Shown: positions 1 to 10,437 of the stretch, piece by piece
How positions within the stretch are numbered: position 1 is the stretch's first letter
Layout of the letters: each line of letters opens with the position of its first letter
Made by a program: the position numbers and the translations under genes
Notes under the pieces: model-generated
What the model saw: the letters and a program-made list of their open reading frames with translations, nothing else
Database searches by the model: none
Told to the model about the DNA's origin: nothing
Assembly: GCA_002049455.2 (NCBI GenBank)
Contig: KV919230.1
Coordinates: forward strand, 1-44,229
From: Porphyra umbilicalis
Lineage: Eukaryota; Rhodophyta; Bangiophyceae; Bangiales; Bangiaceae
DNA length: 44,229 nt
Reading direction: 5' to 3'

Positions 1-108
1 ACGTTCACCGCACGTCGCAACCACAACCCACTTGCACGTCAACCCCCCCCGCCACCCCCCCCTTTCCACCCATGCCGTTCATCAAGGCCGGCCCACCACC
101 CCCATACC

Positions 109-1283
109 TTGAGTGACAGCAGGCCGTCCTCCCTCCCAATACGCCCGAGCACCCCGATCGCCAGGGCGACCGCGTCGGCGCGCAAGGGCGTCGGTAGGAA
201 CCCGCGCCACCCGCCGGCGGTCCCGCGCCAGTGGCCCAACGACGGAGGGTGGCGGTGGCGGCCCCGCCGCCGCCGCCGCCACCGCCGCCACCGTGTCCAC
301 GACGCCCCCCGTCACCGCCGCCGCCGTGCCCGCCGCCGCGTCGACGGGCGTGCTGCCGACGGGGGCCACGGCAGCGTCGAACTTTGCCTCCACGCCTGCG
401 GCGGCGGCGACGGGCGCGGGCGCGCCCGCAACGGATGCCGCAGGGAGTGTACCCGTAGGGATGATGGCGACCCCGGGCGGTGGGGACGGTGCCGACGCAG
501 CGGCGGCAGGCGCGACCCCAGCCGTCGCCGGCGCCCCCACCGCCGACCCCACCGCCACCGCCGGCTACGGCCCGCCGCCCCGCGCGCGGCGGGTCAACAC
601 TATCCCCCCCCAGAGGGCGGCTCGGCCTCCTCCTCTCCCCTACGTGCGCCCGCTGCCCACGCCCGCACCAGCGGCGGGCCCACACTCGCCGACCGCAAGC
701 GGCACCCGACGGCGCGGCCGCCGCCCAGCAATGTCCCTTGCAGGCGCCGCTCCACCCCCCCGCCGCCGCCGCCACCGCCGCCGCCACCCCGAGATGGCCC
801 AATTGACGCGGACCGCCGGGCAACGGTCGCCACGATGGAGCACCCGCCCGTCGAGCGGGCGGCCCACCCCACCAGCTGACCTGCCGTCGCCCCTTCCCCC
901 AGCCACGCGCCGGCGACGCCGTCGTCGCCGCCGCGGTCGTCGCTGTGGCGTGAAGCCAGGCGCGGCACGGTCTCTAACGGCCCCGTCGGGGGGTGCCACG
1001 CACGCAACCCACCGCCGCCGCCGTCGTCACCGCCACCGCCTCCCGCGCTGCCGCCGCCGCCGCCGCTGCCGCCGGCTGCCGCCGGCAAGACGACGGGAGC
1101 CCGCAGCGGCGGCCGCCAGCGCCCCGCCCCCGCTGCCTCCGACCGAACCCGCCGCTGCGCGGTGGCCGCAAGGCGGGCGGCGGCCGGCTTGGCGGCCACG
1201 GTTGTGGCCGCCAGCGCCTGGGGGGGGGGGGCACCCGCCGCCGCGCGGCGGCCACCGCGGCGCCGGCGGCAGACGTTGACGCG

Positions 1284-1321
<38 letters not shown>

Positions 1322-1778
1322 CGTCAGCGCGCCGCCGGCGACCGACGCTGCAGCGGCGGTCGACGCGGCCGCAAAGCTCAGTGCGGTGGCGGGCGCGACC
1401 AGTCATCAAGGGAGCCCCACGCCCGCCGCCCGGCGCGCGCACGGCTTGCAACGGGGCGGGGCGGACGCGGGCGGAGGAGCGCGCGCGTCGCGCGTCGTTC
1501 AGCACGACGGGGGTCCACGGCGGAAAAAAATGAGAAAGGAGAACACCGCCGCTGGCCGGTCGCGCGCCCGCCACGCACGCCGCGGGTGGGGTCACCGCCG
1601 GTCCCACGGGCGGCGGCGGCGGTGGTGGTGCCGCCGCCGCTGCCGACGCGCGCGCGGGGCGCCGCCCATGGCGGGTGGTGTGGGGAGGCGCGGGCCGCTT
1701 ACTGTGGCTGCTTCGCCGAGGTTCATCATTATCAGCACCAGCCATGAAACAAGAGCGCACGTAACACCGCCCACATGA
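109..1778. other. Low-complexity GC-rich region, coding status unresolved
   Basis: Both strands are open for long distances and translate to Ala/Pro/Gly/Arg-rich sequence. On the plus strand the most protein-like pieces are a Thr/Ala/Val-rich stretch near 310-600 and a Pro-run plus basic segment near 1275-1560. The minus strand is equally open. At this GC content open frames are expected by chance, and no domain or clear start context is visible. A Pro/Ala-rich protein interrupted by frame changes is possible, but I do not call a gene. Confidence 0.3.
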
Positions 1779-2858
1779 AGGTCAGTAACCGCGCTACGCA
1801 AACCGCGTTGCTCGACACGCGTACCACAGAGCACCCTCCCACCTCGACCGTCTCCCCATGGTCAACGTACCCTCAAAAAACATGCTGCTCTTCCTTCAGC
1901 CCCTACCCCCTGCATCGCCCATGCTCCAACCGGGGGCCGCTACCTACCCGATCCACAGCACCACGTCGTCAGCCGGCAATCCCGTCGACATCCGCGCTGC
2001 GCCGGTCGACCACAGGCAGCGGGAACGACCGCGACCGCTCGAGCAGCCACGCTATCCGCGACCACACAACCCCCCATTCGAACGTTCGAAAAGAAAACGC
2101 TCTCTCAGGCCTCTGAAGCCACCTTTTCGACAAGTCTAAAAACCTTACGCGAGCGTGACCACAACCGCCTCTTTTAACCCGACCCCACGACCCCGCAAAC
2201 ACCGCACCTGCCCTCACGTACCTTTTTAACCAAGATCTGCTCCCGCGGACAGTACGGACGATGAAGACGTCGCCACCTCGAGAAAACTCGTATGATGGTC
2301 GGGCAGACCTGTGCGCTTCTTTCTATAGTCAAGAGAAAAGCTGAAGATGTCGACGGACAACATAGGACGCAAAAAGGCCCGCCCGGGACGGTTTTGCTCA
2401 AGTACTCCCGCAACGTGCACTGGAAAAGGCAACTTATTTTTCAACCTGCGGTTGTGTATAGTACCCTGTGCTGAAGTCCGGGGAAAAACTGCCCAGATCC
2501 GCGGGCGTGCGCTGCCGCGGCCATCGCTGCCCCGGTCCGAATCGTCCCTACCGACGGTGCCGCCGACGCTGCCCCATTTCATTGGCGCCGCGGTCGTCGT
2601 ATCGGCACTACCACGGTGTGGGGCACGCCGCCGGGCCCCTCACGCCCGCTCGTTTCTCCTTATTCTAGACGCCGCCCGGTTTTTGCTCCCGAGTGTGCCT
2701 CGCGCCCACGGATCGGACGCGGCCCCATTTGAGTGCGGCGCACCGCAAAGGCGGTGGGTGTCCCCGCGTCCGCCCCCCTCGCACCCGACGGCGCACGGGT
2801 CCTCCCCCCCCTTCCCTCCCCCTCCCTCCTCCCCCCCAGTCCCCCATTTTTCTTCGCC
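1779..2858. other. Intergenic spacer upstream of the ankyrin gene
   Basis: No convincing gene is seen. Composition is less extreme than on either side. It holds a perfect 14-bp palindrome, TTCGAACGTTCGAA, at 2077-2090. From about 2780 it becomes a C-rich pyrimidine tract running to the ankyrin start codon at 2859, presumably promoter and 5' UTR. Confidence 0.5.
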
Positions 2859-3995
2859 ATGCCGCCCGTCGTGGGCCTCTGTGGCCTCGTCTTCACGCCC
2901 GCCGTCGACCAGGCCGCCCTGAGCGTCGCCTTGGCCGCCGGCTTGGCCGCCACCGCCCCCGGCGCGACGCCCCTCCACGTCGCCGCCGCCGCCGGGATGG
3001 AGAGCCTCGTCGACTACTTCCTCGCGTCGGGCGGCCACAGCGTCCACGACGTGGACGCGGAGGGGGGCACGCCCCTCCTCGCCGCCGCGCCGGCGGTCGT
3101 TGCCCCCCTCCTCCGCGCGGGCGCCGACGTGGCGGCGTCGGACGCGCACGGGTGGACGGCGTTGCACCTGGCGGTCGTGCGCGCGTCCCCGGCGACCGCC
3201 GCGGAGCTGCTGGCGGGGGGCGCGCCCGTCAGCGGGCGCGCCGCCGACGGGACGACGCCCCTCCACTTGGCGGCGTTGAACCACGGGGGCGCGCCGCCCG
3301 ACGCGGTCGTCGAGTTGATGGCCCTCCTCCTCGCGTCGGGCGCCGCCGTCGACGCGGTCAACGCGTACGGCTTTACGCCGTTGCACTATGCGGTCGAGCG
3401 CCCCGACGTGCGGCCCGTTGCGGCGCTCATTGCGGCTGGCGCGCCGCTATCGGCGCGGTGTGCGCTGGGGGATACGCCGCTCCACGCGGCGGCGGCGGCC
3501 GGCCACACGCGCGTGGTGCGGGCGCTGCTCGCCGCGGGGGGGGCGCCGTCGGCGCCCGACGGGGCGGGCTTTTTTCCCCTCCTGTGGGCCGCCTCCAAGG
3601 GGCGCGTCGGCGCCGTGCGCGCGCTGCTGCGCGCGGGCGCGTGCGCGCGGACGGGGCTGGTGGGGGGGGGGGGGGGACGGGGGGGGCGCCGACACCCCCC
3701 TCCTCGTTGCCGCCGCGGCGAGACACGTGGGCGCGGTCGTGGCGCTGCTGCGGGGGGGGGGGGGGTCGGCGCCTCTGCCGAAGAGCGCGCGGCCGTGTGG
3801 GACGCGTCGGCGGCTGCGGGGGTGGAGGCCCAAATGCGGGCGCTGCGGGAGCGGGTCGAGCGGCGGCGGCGGCGGCGGCGACGGGCCCGTGGGGAGGGGG
3901 TGTGCCGCCGCCGGGCGAGCGGTGGGGGGGTGGGGGGGCGCGGCGCGGGGGGGGGGGGGGGGGGCAAGGGCCCGCAGCTGGCGGTCCGACTTTGA
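2859..3995 (+). CDS. Ankyrin-repeat protein with apparent frame shifts
   Basis: The protein starts MPPVVGLCGL at 2859, after a C-rich pyrimidine tract. An upstream in-frame ATG at 2733 would add only low-complexity residues. About seven or eight ankyrin repeats are visible by their TPLHxAA-like cores, near residues 36, 67, 99, 131, 171, 203 and 236. The frame then meets a 15-G run (3662-3676). Beyond it, the next ankyrin repeat (ADTPLLVAAA...VALLRGG) is in another frame until a second G run (3752-3765), where the original frame resumes as EERAAVWDASAAAGVEAQ and an Arg-rich helix. Two compensating run-length errors would restore one protein of roughly 380 residues. Ankyrin repeats mediate protein-protein contacts, and the partner cannot be told. 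No signal peptide or membrane segment is apparent. Confidence 0.8.
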   Translation: MPPVVGLCGLVFTPAVDQAALSVALAAGLAATAPGATPLHVAAAAGMESLVDYFLASGGHSVHDVDAEGGTPLLAAAPAVVAPLLRAGADVAASDAHGWTALHLAVVRASPATAAELLAGGAPVSGRAADGTTPLHLAALNHGGAPPDAVVELMALLLASGAAVDAVNAYGFTPLHYAVERPDVRPVAALIAAGAPLSARCALGDTPLHAAAAAGHTRVVRALLAAGGAPSAPDGAGFFPLLWAASKGRVGAVRALLRAGACARTGLVGGGGGRGGRRHPPPRCRRGETRGRGRGAAAGGGGVGASAEERAAVWDASAAAGVEAQMRALRERVERRRRRRRRARGEGVCRRRASGGGVGGRGAGGGGGGKGPQLAVRL

Positions 3996-4751
3996 GGCCG
4001 GTCGCGGTGGGCGGGTCTGGCGGGGCGGGACGACGCCCACGCCAGTCCGGAGCAGCGTGGCGCCGGCGGCGGGGTACGGGCGGCTACACTTTGGGGGGGT
4101 AGCTGTGGGGTGTGCGCTCCACCGACGACGCGGGCGGCGCGACGGAGCGGGCGGCGAGGCGTACCGGAGGAGCGGCTGCAGGCCGCAGCGGCAGGATGCA
4201 GGCGGCTGGATTTCTGGCAGCGCTCCCTTACGTCACGGTCGTGGTCGCACTGCACCCATCACGCTCACTTTTACCATGGCCCTGCGTCGCTCTCGCCCTT
4301 GGGGGCTGTATCAGACGCCGCGGCTCTCATATGCACTTTACCGAGTCGGGCGGGTGGCTTGGACGATTCATACGTACCCCAGGTCCAGTCGTTTTCAATC
4401 AAAGCGTTCACTTTCACTTTTTTCGATGCCATTCACCAAGAATATTCTGTCAGACGCGCAACATTGAGTGCTACTTTATTCCCAAACTCGGCCATGGACG
4501 TCGGCGACGCCAGTCGTTGCATTGGCGTCACCTTCACCGGCGCCTCTCGTCGCCATCTCTTTTTGTCGACTTCATCCTGGGACACAGACGTGACGTGCAC
4601 CAACGTTCACCCCTTGCTCGTTGGCGACTGTCCCCCCTCTCTTCCTTTTTTGCGCTAGCCCTTTGGTGACAAGAGGCGGTGCCCAATCTCTTGCGTGTTC
4701 TTCCCGCTCGCTCGCTCCTCCTCGTCGCTGCCGCCGCCTGCCTACCGTGGA
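3996..4751. other. Intergenic spacer between the ankyrin gene and IMP4
   Basis: About 750 bases with no recognisable gene. The second half is clearly less GC-rich than the flanks and pyrimidine-rich near IMP4, as expected of a promoter and 5' UTR. Short frames here lack protein-like composition. Confidence 0.5.
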
Positions 4752-4773
4752 CCCCCCCCCCCCCCCCCCCCCC
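4752..4773 (+). repeat. C22 homopolymer just upstream of the IMP4 start
   Basis: An uninterrupted run of 22 C ends five bases before the IMP4 ATG. Its length may be unreliable in sequencing. It lies outside the reading frame, so it does not affect the protein. Confidence 0.9.
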
Positions 4774-4778
4774 TCACC

Positions 4779-5666
4779 ATGCTACGCCGGGAAGTGCGCC
4801 TCCGGCGCGAGTACCTCTACCGCAAGTCCCTCGAAGGCGCCGCCAAAGCCGACTATGAGCGGCGGCTGGCCATCCGCAACGCCCTCGCCGCCGGCAAGCC
4901 GATCCCCACCGAGCTCCGCGGCGCCGAAGCCGGCCTCCGCGGCGCCGACGCGTACGCCGACGCGGGCCACGACGCGCCACGGAGCCACGTGGACGATGAG
5001 TATGCAGACGCGGGGGCGGTGGCGCCCAAGGTCGTTGTCACGACCAGCCGCGACCCGTCGTCGCGCCTCGCCCAATTCGCCAAGGAGGTGCGGCTGCTCA
5101 TCCCCAACGCGCAGCGGCTCAACCGGGGCTCCCTCGTCGTTGGTGACTTGATGGCCGCGTGTCGCAGCAACGGCGTCACGGACGTGGTCGTCCTCCACGA
5201 GCACCGCGGCGAGCCCGACGCGCTGATCGTGTGCCACCTGCCCTATGGGCCGACCGCCTACTTTACGCTCTCGGGAGTGGTGCTCCGCCACGACGTGCAC
5301 GACGCGTCGGTCGGCACCATGTCCCTCGCCTACCCGCACCTGGTGCTCGACGGGTTTGGGACGCCCCTCGGGCGGCGCGTCAGCAACGTGCTCAAACACC
5401 TGTTTCCGGTACCCAAGGCGGACGCCGCGCGGGTGATTACGTTTGTCAACCGGGCGGACGGGGTGAGTATGCGGCACCACACGTTTAACGGGGGGGCGGC
5501 GGGCAAGGGGCGGGAGGAGGACGTGGTGCTCAAGGAGGTTGGCCCGCGCATGGAGATGAGCTTGTACCAGCTGCGGCTCGGGACGCTCGAGCAAAAGGAG
5601 GCGGACGATGAGTGGGTGCTGCGGCCGTACATGAATACGGCCAAAAAGCGGAGGGCGCTCGGGTGA
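4779..5666 (+). CDS. IMP4: U3 small nucleolar ribonucleoprotein IMP4 (Brix domain)
   Basis: This intact 295-residue single-exon frame matches the size of IMP4 in yeast and animals (about 280-290). It opens with the family hallmark MLRREVRLRREYLYRKSLE. An acidic linker follows, then the Brix domain from about residue 85: VVTTSRDPSSRLAQFAKEV, then NAQRLNRGS, VVLHEHRG, HLPYGPTAYF, RVITFVNRADG and EVGPRMEMSLYQLRLGTLE. IMP4 acts in the nucleolus with MPP10 and IMP3 in the small-subunit processome. There it supports U3-pre-rRNA pairing and 18S rRNA maturation. The ATG at 4779 (CTCACCATG) begins exactly at the conserved N-terminus; an in-frame ATG at 4695 would add a Pro run encoded by the C22 tract. 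It converges with the anoctamin gene. Confidence 0.97.
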   Translation: MLRREVRLRREYLYRKSLEGAAKADYERRLAIRNALAAGKPIPTELRGAEAGLRGADAYADAGHDAPRSHVDDEYADAGAVAPKVVVTTSRDPSSRLAQFAKEVRLLIPNAQRLNRGSLVVGDLMAACRSNGVTDVVVLHEHRGEPDALIVCHLPYGPTAYFTLSGVVLRHDVHDASVGTMSLAYPHLVLDGFGTPLGRRVSNVLKHLFPVPKADAARVITFVNRADGVSMRHHTFNGGAAGKGREEDVVLKEVGPRMEMSLYQLRLGTLEQKEADDEWVLRPYMNTAKKRRALG

Positions 5667-5669
5667 CGT

Positions 5670-5700
<31 letters not shown>
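5670..5700 (+). repeat. G31 homopolymer after the IMP4 stop
   Basis: An uninterrupted run of 31 G starts three bases after the IMP4 stop codon. It lies in the convergent gap between IMP4 and the anoctamin gene. Such a run is G-quadruplex-prone, and its true length is uncertain. Confidence 0.9.
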
Positions 5701-6121
5701 CGGGGTTCAACCCCTCGTCGACCATGGCGGCAGCGCTTCCATGTGGTGACGCGTGCGCGCCCCGCCCAACAGGGCCGAGCGGCAATCTACGGGGGCGGCG
5801 GGGGGACTCCTGTACCACACAGCTGTGTGGTGTGTGTATCCACGTCTTTAAATGGGTCGCCGCGCCACCGGCGCGGCCGTCACCCGCGTGCCGCCCTCGG
5901 GGGCACGTCCCCTCTCCCGCCCCCGTCCCCCGCCCGCGCCACGCGCCATCACCGCACCGCGTCGGCCGACAGGTGCGGCGACGCGACCCCGCGGCGGCCC
6001 TCGGGCGCCCACGTGTCGGCCCCCCCCCCCCCTTCTTCCACGTCCCCCCCCCCCCCCCCCGCCGCCCTCCTCCACATCCGACAGCACGTCCGGCGCGTCC
6101 ACGTACGCGCGCCACCCGTCG

Positions 6122-9034
6122 TCACTCTCGTCCTCCTCTGCCGCGCCGCCCCCCCCCCCCCCCCCCTCCCCCGCCGCCGCCACGGCGGCGCGCCGCCGCG
6201 GTCCCCCCTTCCCCTCCCCCCCCCCCCCCCCCCAGCGGCACGCGGCCCGACACCCCCCCCAAAAACGCGGGCACGTCCCCCCCCACGCCCCACCAGCGCC
6301 ACGCGTCGTAGCGCTGCCGCGCGGCCGCCCGCAGCGTCGCGCGGGGGGTGTCGCGCACCCCCCCCCGGACGGCCGCGCGGAGGGCGAGGAGCCCGTGCTC
6401 CGCCACGAGCGCCACAACCACAACCGTGAGCGCGGGGGTGGCCGGCAGCCCCGCCGTCCAGGCCGACGGCGGGGAGCCCGGGGGCGGCAGCGCCGCCGGC
6501 GGCGACGCGTACGCGTCGCGGTGTAGGAGCGGCGCGAGGGAGTCGCTCGTGAGGAGGGCGACCGCCAGGTTGGCGGGCACCGCGAGGAGCGTCAGCCCCG
6601 CAAACACCGTCGCCCAAGCGCCAATGCCGCCGCCGCCGCCGCCGCCGGTGCGGTCCTCCCCGTCGGCGGCGGGGCGGCGGTGGAGGCGGAGGAGCTTGAA
6701 CGCGTCGACGCGCGTCTCGAGGGCGGCGTTGACCGCCGCAATGATGGCGACGGGCGGGTAGGCGGCGCCAAAGAGGGCCACGTAGGCGAATTGGATGGCC
6801 AACTCGGCATAGTCCTCGACGGTGCTCTCATAGGCGGGGAGCTGCAGCTCCGCAACGTACCGGCTGAGGCGCGGGGGGGGGGGGGGGGGGCCGCCCGCCC
6901 GGCCCGCCGCCGCCGCCGCCGCCGCCGCCGCTTGCCGCCGCGACGCGGCGCGGCGGGCGGCGGCCAACGCCCACGGGAGGACGACCTCCACGACCTGCTG
7001 CAGCGTCGCCTTGGTCACCGCCGTCGACAGCAGCTGCGTCTCCAGCTGGCGCACGCAGCTGCCCGGCACGGCGACGGTCCCCTCCCCCCCCCCACGGTCC
7101 GGCGCGAGGACCCACCCCCGCACGCACCCGCCGGCGGCGTCAGGGTCAAAAAAGGGGCGCACAAAGGCGAGGTAGGCGACCGTGGAAAAGTTGGTCACCG
7201 CCATAAACAGCCACCGCTTCCACACGAGCGCGTCCGCCGCGCCCTGCGCCGTCCGGTGGTTCTCCAACCGGTTGAGCGCCCCCGCCGCGACGCGCCACAG
7301 CGGGTCCGTGACGGCAATGAGCGCGCCCTGCGCAACGCCGGGCACAAAGCGGGCGGCGGCGCTGCCGCCGAGGGCGGCGGAGATGGACGCGCGGTAAAAG
7401 GCGAGGAGGAAGGCGCCCGTGCCGACCGCGAGGGTGACCGTGAGGGTGATGGAGGCGGAGAGGAGGGCGACGCGCGACGCGGCCGTGTGGCGGCGGTACG
7501 GGTTGAGGGGGACCGAGGGGGGGATGCCGTCGGGGCGGGGGGGGGGGCCCCCGCGGCGGCGCCCGCCGGGATGGCCGCCGCGGTCGCCGCGGTCGCCGCC
7601 ACCACCACCACCGCCCCGGTCGTCCTCCGCGTCGGTGGGGTGGCCGTCTGTATCGTCAGCGTGTGCCCCCCCCCCCCCCCCCCCCCCTGCGCTTGGCGGC
7701 GGCCACGACATCCCGCAAGCCGACCCACCCCCCCCACAATAAAAGCCCGGGCGGACGACGCCGCGCAGTCCCGGGCGCACGTCGTCCCCCCCCCCCCACC
7801 CCCCCCCCCCCCCCTCTGTCAACCCCCACCGGAGGCGCAGGCGCGCGCCGCGCCGCTTCCACGCCTCCAACACCCCCACCGCCCACGCGACGACCGCCGG
7901 CGCGGCGGCGAGGCGCAGCGCGGCAACGGTTGCCGGCGGGCGGACGCCCGCCCGCGCCGCTGCGAGGAGCAGCGGCACCGCCACGGCGGTCGCCGCCCAA
8001 AACCCCCGCCCGACACACGACGCAAAGGCAAAGTAGATGGCGGGGCGGGGGCCGAGGTAGGCGCCGAGGGCGTCGACGGGCGTCGGCGCCGCCGGCCGCG
8101 CCAGCCGCCGCCACACGGCCGCGTGGGTGAGGGCCCTCACGACCGGCGGGTCGTGGAGGGGGGTGGCGGCGGTTAACCGCCGCGCCGCCACCTCCCGGTC
8201 GGGGTGCACGCCGGCGGCCCGGAGGGCGGCAACGGTGATCCGCGCGCGCTGGGCGGGGGTCCACCAGCACCCCCCGCCGGCGGCGGTCGTGCTCTGGCGG
8301 CCGCCGCCGCTGCCGCCGCCGCCGCCGCTGCCGCCGCGGCGGCCGCCGCTCCCCCCCCGCGAGCGCCCCGCCGCGGGCGCGACGGCGGCGGCGCCGAGCG
8401 CCGCCGACGGCCGCCGGTAGGCGTGGCGCCCCCCCCCCTCAAACGGCACCGCGGCGCCGCCATACGGGCGTCGGAGGCGCACGACGACGCCCGCGCGCGC
8501 GGCGGCGGCGTCGAGGCGCGCCGGCGGGCAGCGCCGCGCGCACGAGCACGCTCCCGCTGGGGGGGTGGGGGGCTTGGGAGACGGCAAAGCCGCCCCCAAC
8601 GAGCGCCGCCACCGTGCGGGCGCGGTAGGCGGCGGCGGCCGCCTGGGCGGCGGCGCCCGCCTCTGCCGCCGCCGCAGACGCGGCGGCGCCGGGGGGGGGG
8701 GGGTCCCGTCGACGCCAGTGGGGAATTGGAGGAGGTAGTCCCAGCCCCAGGGGGGTTTGGTCGCGGGGGTGCCGCCGCCGCCGCCGTCGCCGCCGCCGCC
8801 GCCACCGTCGCCAAAACCGCCGCCACCGCCGCCACCGGCGGCCGTCCACGACAAGACCGACTCGGGCGCCCCGTCGCCCGCCTGGTCCCCGAGCGCCGCC
8901 GCCGCGGCGCCGCCGACGCCGGTCAGTACCCCCCCCACGAGGTGGAGTGGGATGCCGCCCACCCCCCCCCCCCCCCCCCCCCCCCCCATTGCCCAAGAAC
9001 CCCCCCCCCCCCAGCACCCCCCCCCCGCCCCCAC
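6122..9034 (-). CDS. Anoctamin/TMEM16 family membrane protein (apparent frame shifts)
   Basis: This is a Ca2+-dependent phospholipid scramblase/ion-channel family. Family signatures appear in order: PWGWDYLLQFPTG, LGPRPAIYFAFAS at the first membrane helix (about residue 331), WKRRGARLRLRWGL (about 395), a hydrophobic helix at 521-546, LNRLENHRTAQ...LVWKRWLF (about 583-627), and the TM7-TM8 block DYAELAIQFAYVALF...ETRVDAFKLLRLHRRP (741-790). D741, E744, E773 and D777 align with Ca2+-site acids of TMEM16A. Frame problems: after a 13-G run (8691-8703) the N-terminal segment YRARTVAALVGGGFAVSQ is in another frame, returning to this one near 8530-8545. At the C-terminus an acidic tail (EEDESDDGWRAYVDAPDVLS) lies in a third frame beyond the C18 run at 6149-6166. 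The likely start is upstream, near 9927. Either run-length errors or a decayed gene; the conserved core argues for errors. Confidence 0.82.
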   Translation of the reverse strand: MGAGGGCWGGGGSWAMGGGGGGGGVGGIPLHLVGGVLTGVGGAAAAALGDQAGDGAPESVLSWTAAGGGGGGGFGDGGGGGGDGGGGGTPATKPPWGWDYLLQFPTGVDGTPPPPAPPRLRRRQRRAPPPRRPPPPTAPARWRRSLGAALPSPKPPTPPAGACSCARRCPPARLDAAAARAGVVVRLRRPYGGAAVPFEGGGRHAYRRPSAALGAAAVAPAAGRSRGGSGGRRGGSGGGGGSGGGRQSTTAAGGGCWWTPAQRARITVAALRAAGVHPDREVAARRLTAATPLHDPPVVRALTHAAVWRRLARPAAPTPVDALGAYLGPRPAIYFAFASCVGRGFWAATAVAVPLLLAAARAGVRPPATVAALRLAAAPAVVAWAVGVLEAWKRRGARLRLRWGLTEGGGGGWGGGDDVRPGLRGVVRPGFYCGGGGSACGMSWPPPSAGGGGGGGAHADDTDGHPTDAEDDRGGGGGGGDRGDRGGHPGGRRRGGPPPRPDGIPPSVPLNPYRRHTAASRVALLSASITLTVTLAVGTGAFLLAFYRASISAALGGSAAARFVPGVAQGALIAVTDPLWRVAAGALNRLENHRTAQGAADALVWKRWLFMAVTNFSTVAYLAFVRPFFDPDAAGGCVRGWVLAPDRGGGEGTVAVPGSCVRQLETQLLSTAVTKATLQQVVEVVLPWALAAARRAASRRQAAAAAAAAAGRAGGPPPPPPRLSRYVAELQLPAYESTVEDYAELAIQFAYVALFGAAYPPVAIIAAVNAALETRVDAFKLLRLHRRPAADGEDRTGGGGGGGIGAWATVFAGLTLLAVPANLAVALLTSDSLAPLLHRDAYASPPAALPPPGSPPSAWTAGLPATPALTVVVVALVAEHGLLALRAAVRGGVRDTPRATLRAAARQRYDAWRWWGVGGDVPAFLGGVSGRVPLGGGGGGGEGGTAAARRRGGGGGGGGGGGRRGRGGRE

Positions 9035-9927
9035 CGCGCCCGCGGCAATCCCCCCAGCCCCGCCCCCCCCGCGGCAGCCGACGCCCCCCCCACGGCGGCG
9101 GCGACGCCCGCCGCAAGCGGCAGCGGCACGAGGCCGGCGGCGGCGGCCATCCCCGCCGCCGCCGTCGCAATGTCGGCCAAGTCCCGCGACGTGGCCGCCG
9201 CGGCGGCAGCGTCATTGCCGCCGCCGCCGCCGCGACCGTCGCCGCCGCCGCCGCGGCGGGCGCGGCCGACGGCGGCGACCGCCCGCCGCACCGCGTCGGC
9301 CGCGTCGGGGGGGGGCGGGTGCGACCGCAGCGTCGCGTCGGCCGCCGCGTCGGCGGCCGCGTCGCCGCCGCCGCCGCCGCCGCCGCCGGGCCACGCGCGG
9401 GTCGTTGACGCCGCGTGCGCGGCGGGGGCCCCGCCCCGGGGCGCGCCGGCGCGCGCCAGCGGGGCGGCGCCGCACCCCCAGGTGCCACCCGGGGGCGACC
9501 GCCCCCCCCCCGGCCCGTGGCGGGGGTGCCGCCGCCGGCGGGCGGCAGCAGGCCCACAACCCCCATTGGCTGCGGTGGCGCCCGCCGCCGCCGCCGCCGC
9601 CGCCGCCGCCCCCCGTCCGAGTCGCCGGCGGCGTCGGCGGTGCGGGCGCCGCCGCGGGGGACGGGCGGCAGCGCCCCGCGTCCGGGCGGGGGGAGCGCCG
9701 CCAGCGCAGAGGCGGCGCCGCCGCCGCCGCCGACGCTGCCATGGAGAGGGGGGGGGGCGCCCGCGCCGGGGTGGGCTCCCCACGCGTCGGTGGGTGCCGC
9801 CGCCGGCGCGCCGCCCGGCGTCCAGCCGCGCGTCCCGTCGGGGGCGCCGCCGCCGCCGCCGCCCGCCGTCGGCCACACCCCGTCCCACGCGCCACTGCGA
9901 TAATCCATGGCGTGCGCCATGGCGCCG
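8923..9927 (-). other. Probable N-terminal extension of the anoctamin gene
   Basis: On the minus strand an ATG at 9927 opens MAHAMDYRSGAWDGVWPT followed by Gly/Ala/Pro-rich sequence that looks coding. Further down, after frame changes in Arg/Gly-coding GC repeats, comes a protein-like stretch TSRDLADIATAAAGMAAAAG that ends at a stop at 8923. The anoctamin frame overlaps it from 9034. Joined across repeats this would give the anoctamin a long low-complexity cytosolic N-terminus. A separate short gene is the alternative. Transcript data would decide. Confidence 0.35.
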
Positions 9928-10437
9928 CCACCGCCGCCGCCGCCGACGCGGTCCCGTCTGGCGACGCAGGCGGCGCCGGCGAGGCGGAAGCGCCGTCGGC
10001 GGCACGCGCGGCACGCAAAGTCGTCGTCGGGCAGCGGGGGCGGGGGGGCGCGGCGGCACCGCGCGCGCGCACGGCGCGGCCGCGGCGCGACGCGCGCGGC
10101 GGGTTGTTGCCGCGGCCGTTGTCGCGCGCGGCGGGCGGCGCGGGCGCCGCGCCACCGCGTGCCGACGGGCGGCGCCGCGTGCGGCGGGCGGCGCGACGCT
10201 CGCGGCGGCGGTCGTCGCCGGCGGGCGGGGGGCGCGGCGCGGCGCGGCGGGGCGGGGCGCCCCGCCCGGCGCGCCGCCGCCACGCGGCGGCGCTGGGGGC
10301 TCCTGCCGCCGCGGACGGGGCGACCGCTGCCGCGCGGCGGTGGGGACCGCTGCCCCCCCCGACGGAGCGCCGGCCCGCGCGCGCCGCGCGGCGGCGCGGG
10401 GCAGCCCGCCGGCGAAACCGACGGCCCGATCGGGTCG

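Noticed and set aside
5696..5725. TTCAACC flanked by short complementary bases, resembling a tRNA T-arm
   Set aside because: The 5' side is a poly-G run with no acceptor, D or anticodon stem, so it is not a tRNA. I found no convincing tRNA or rRNA in the window.
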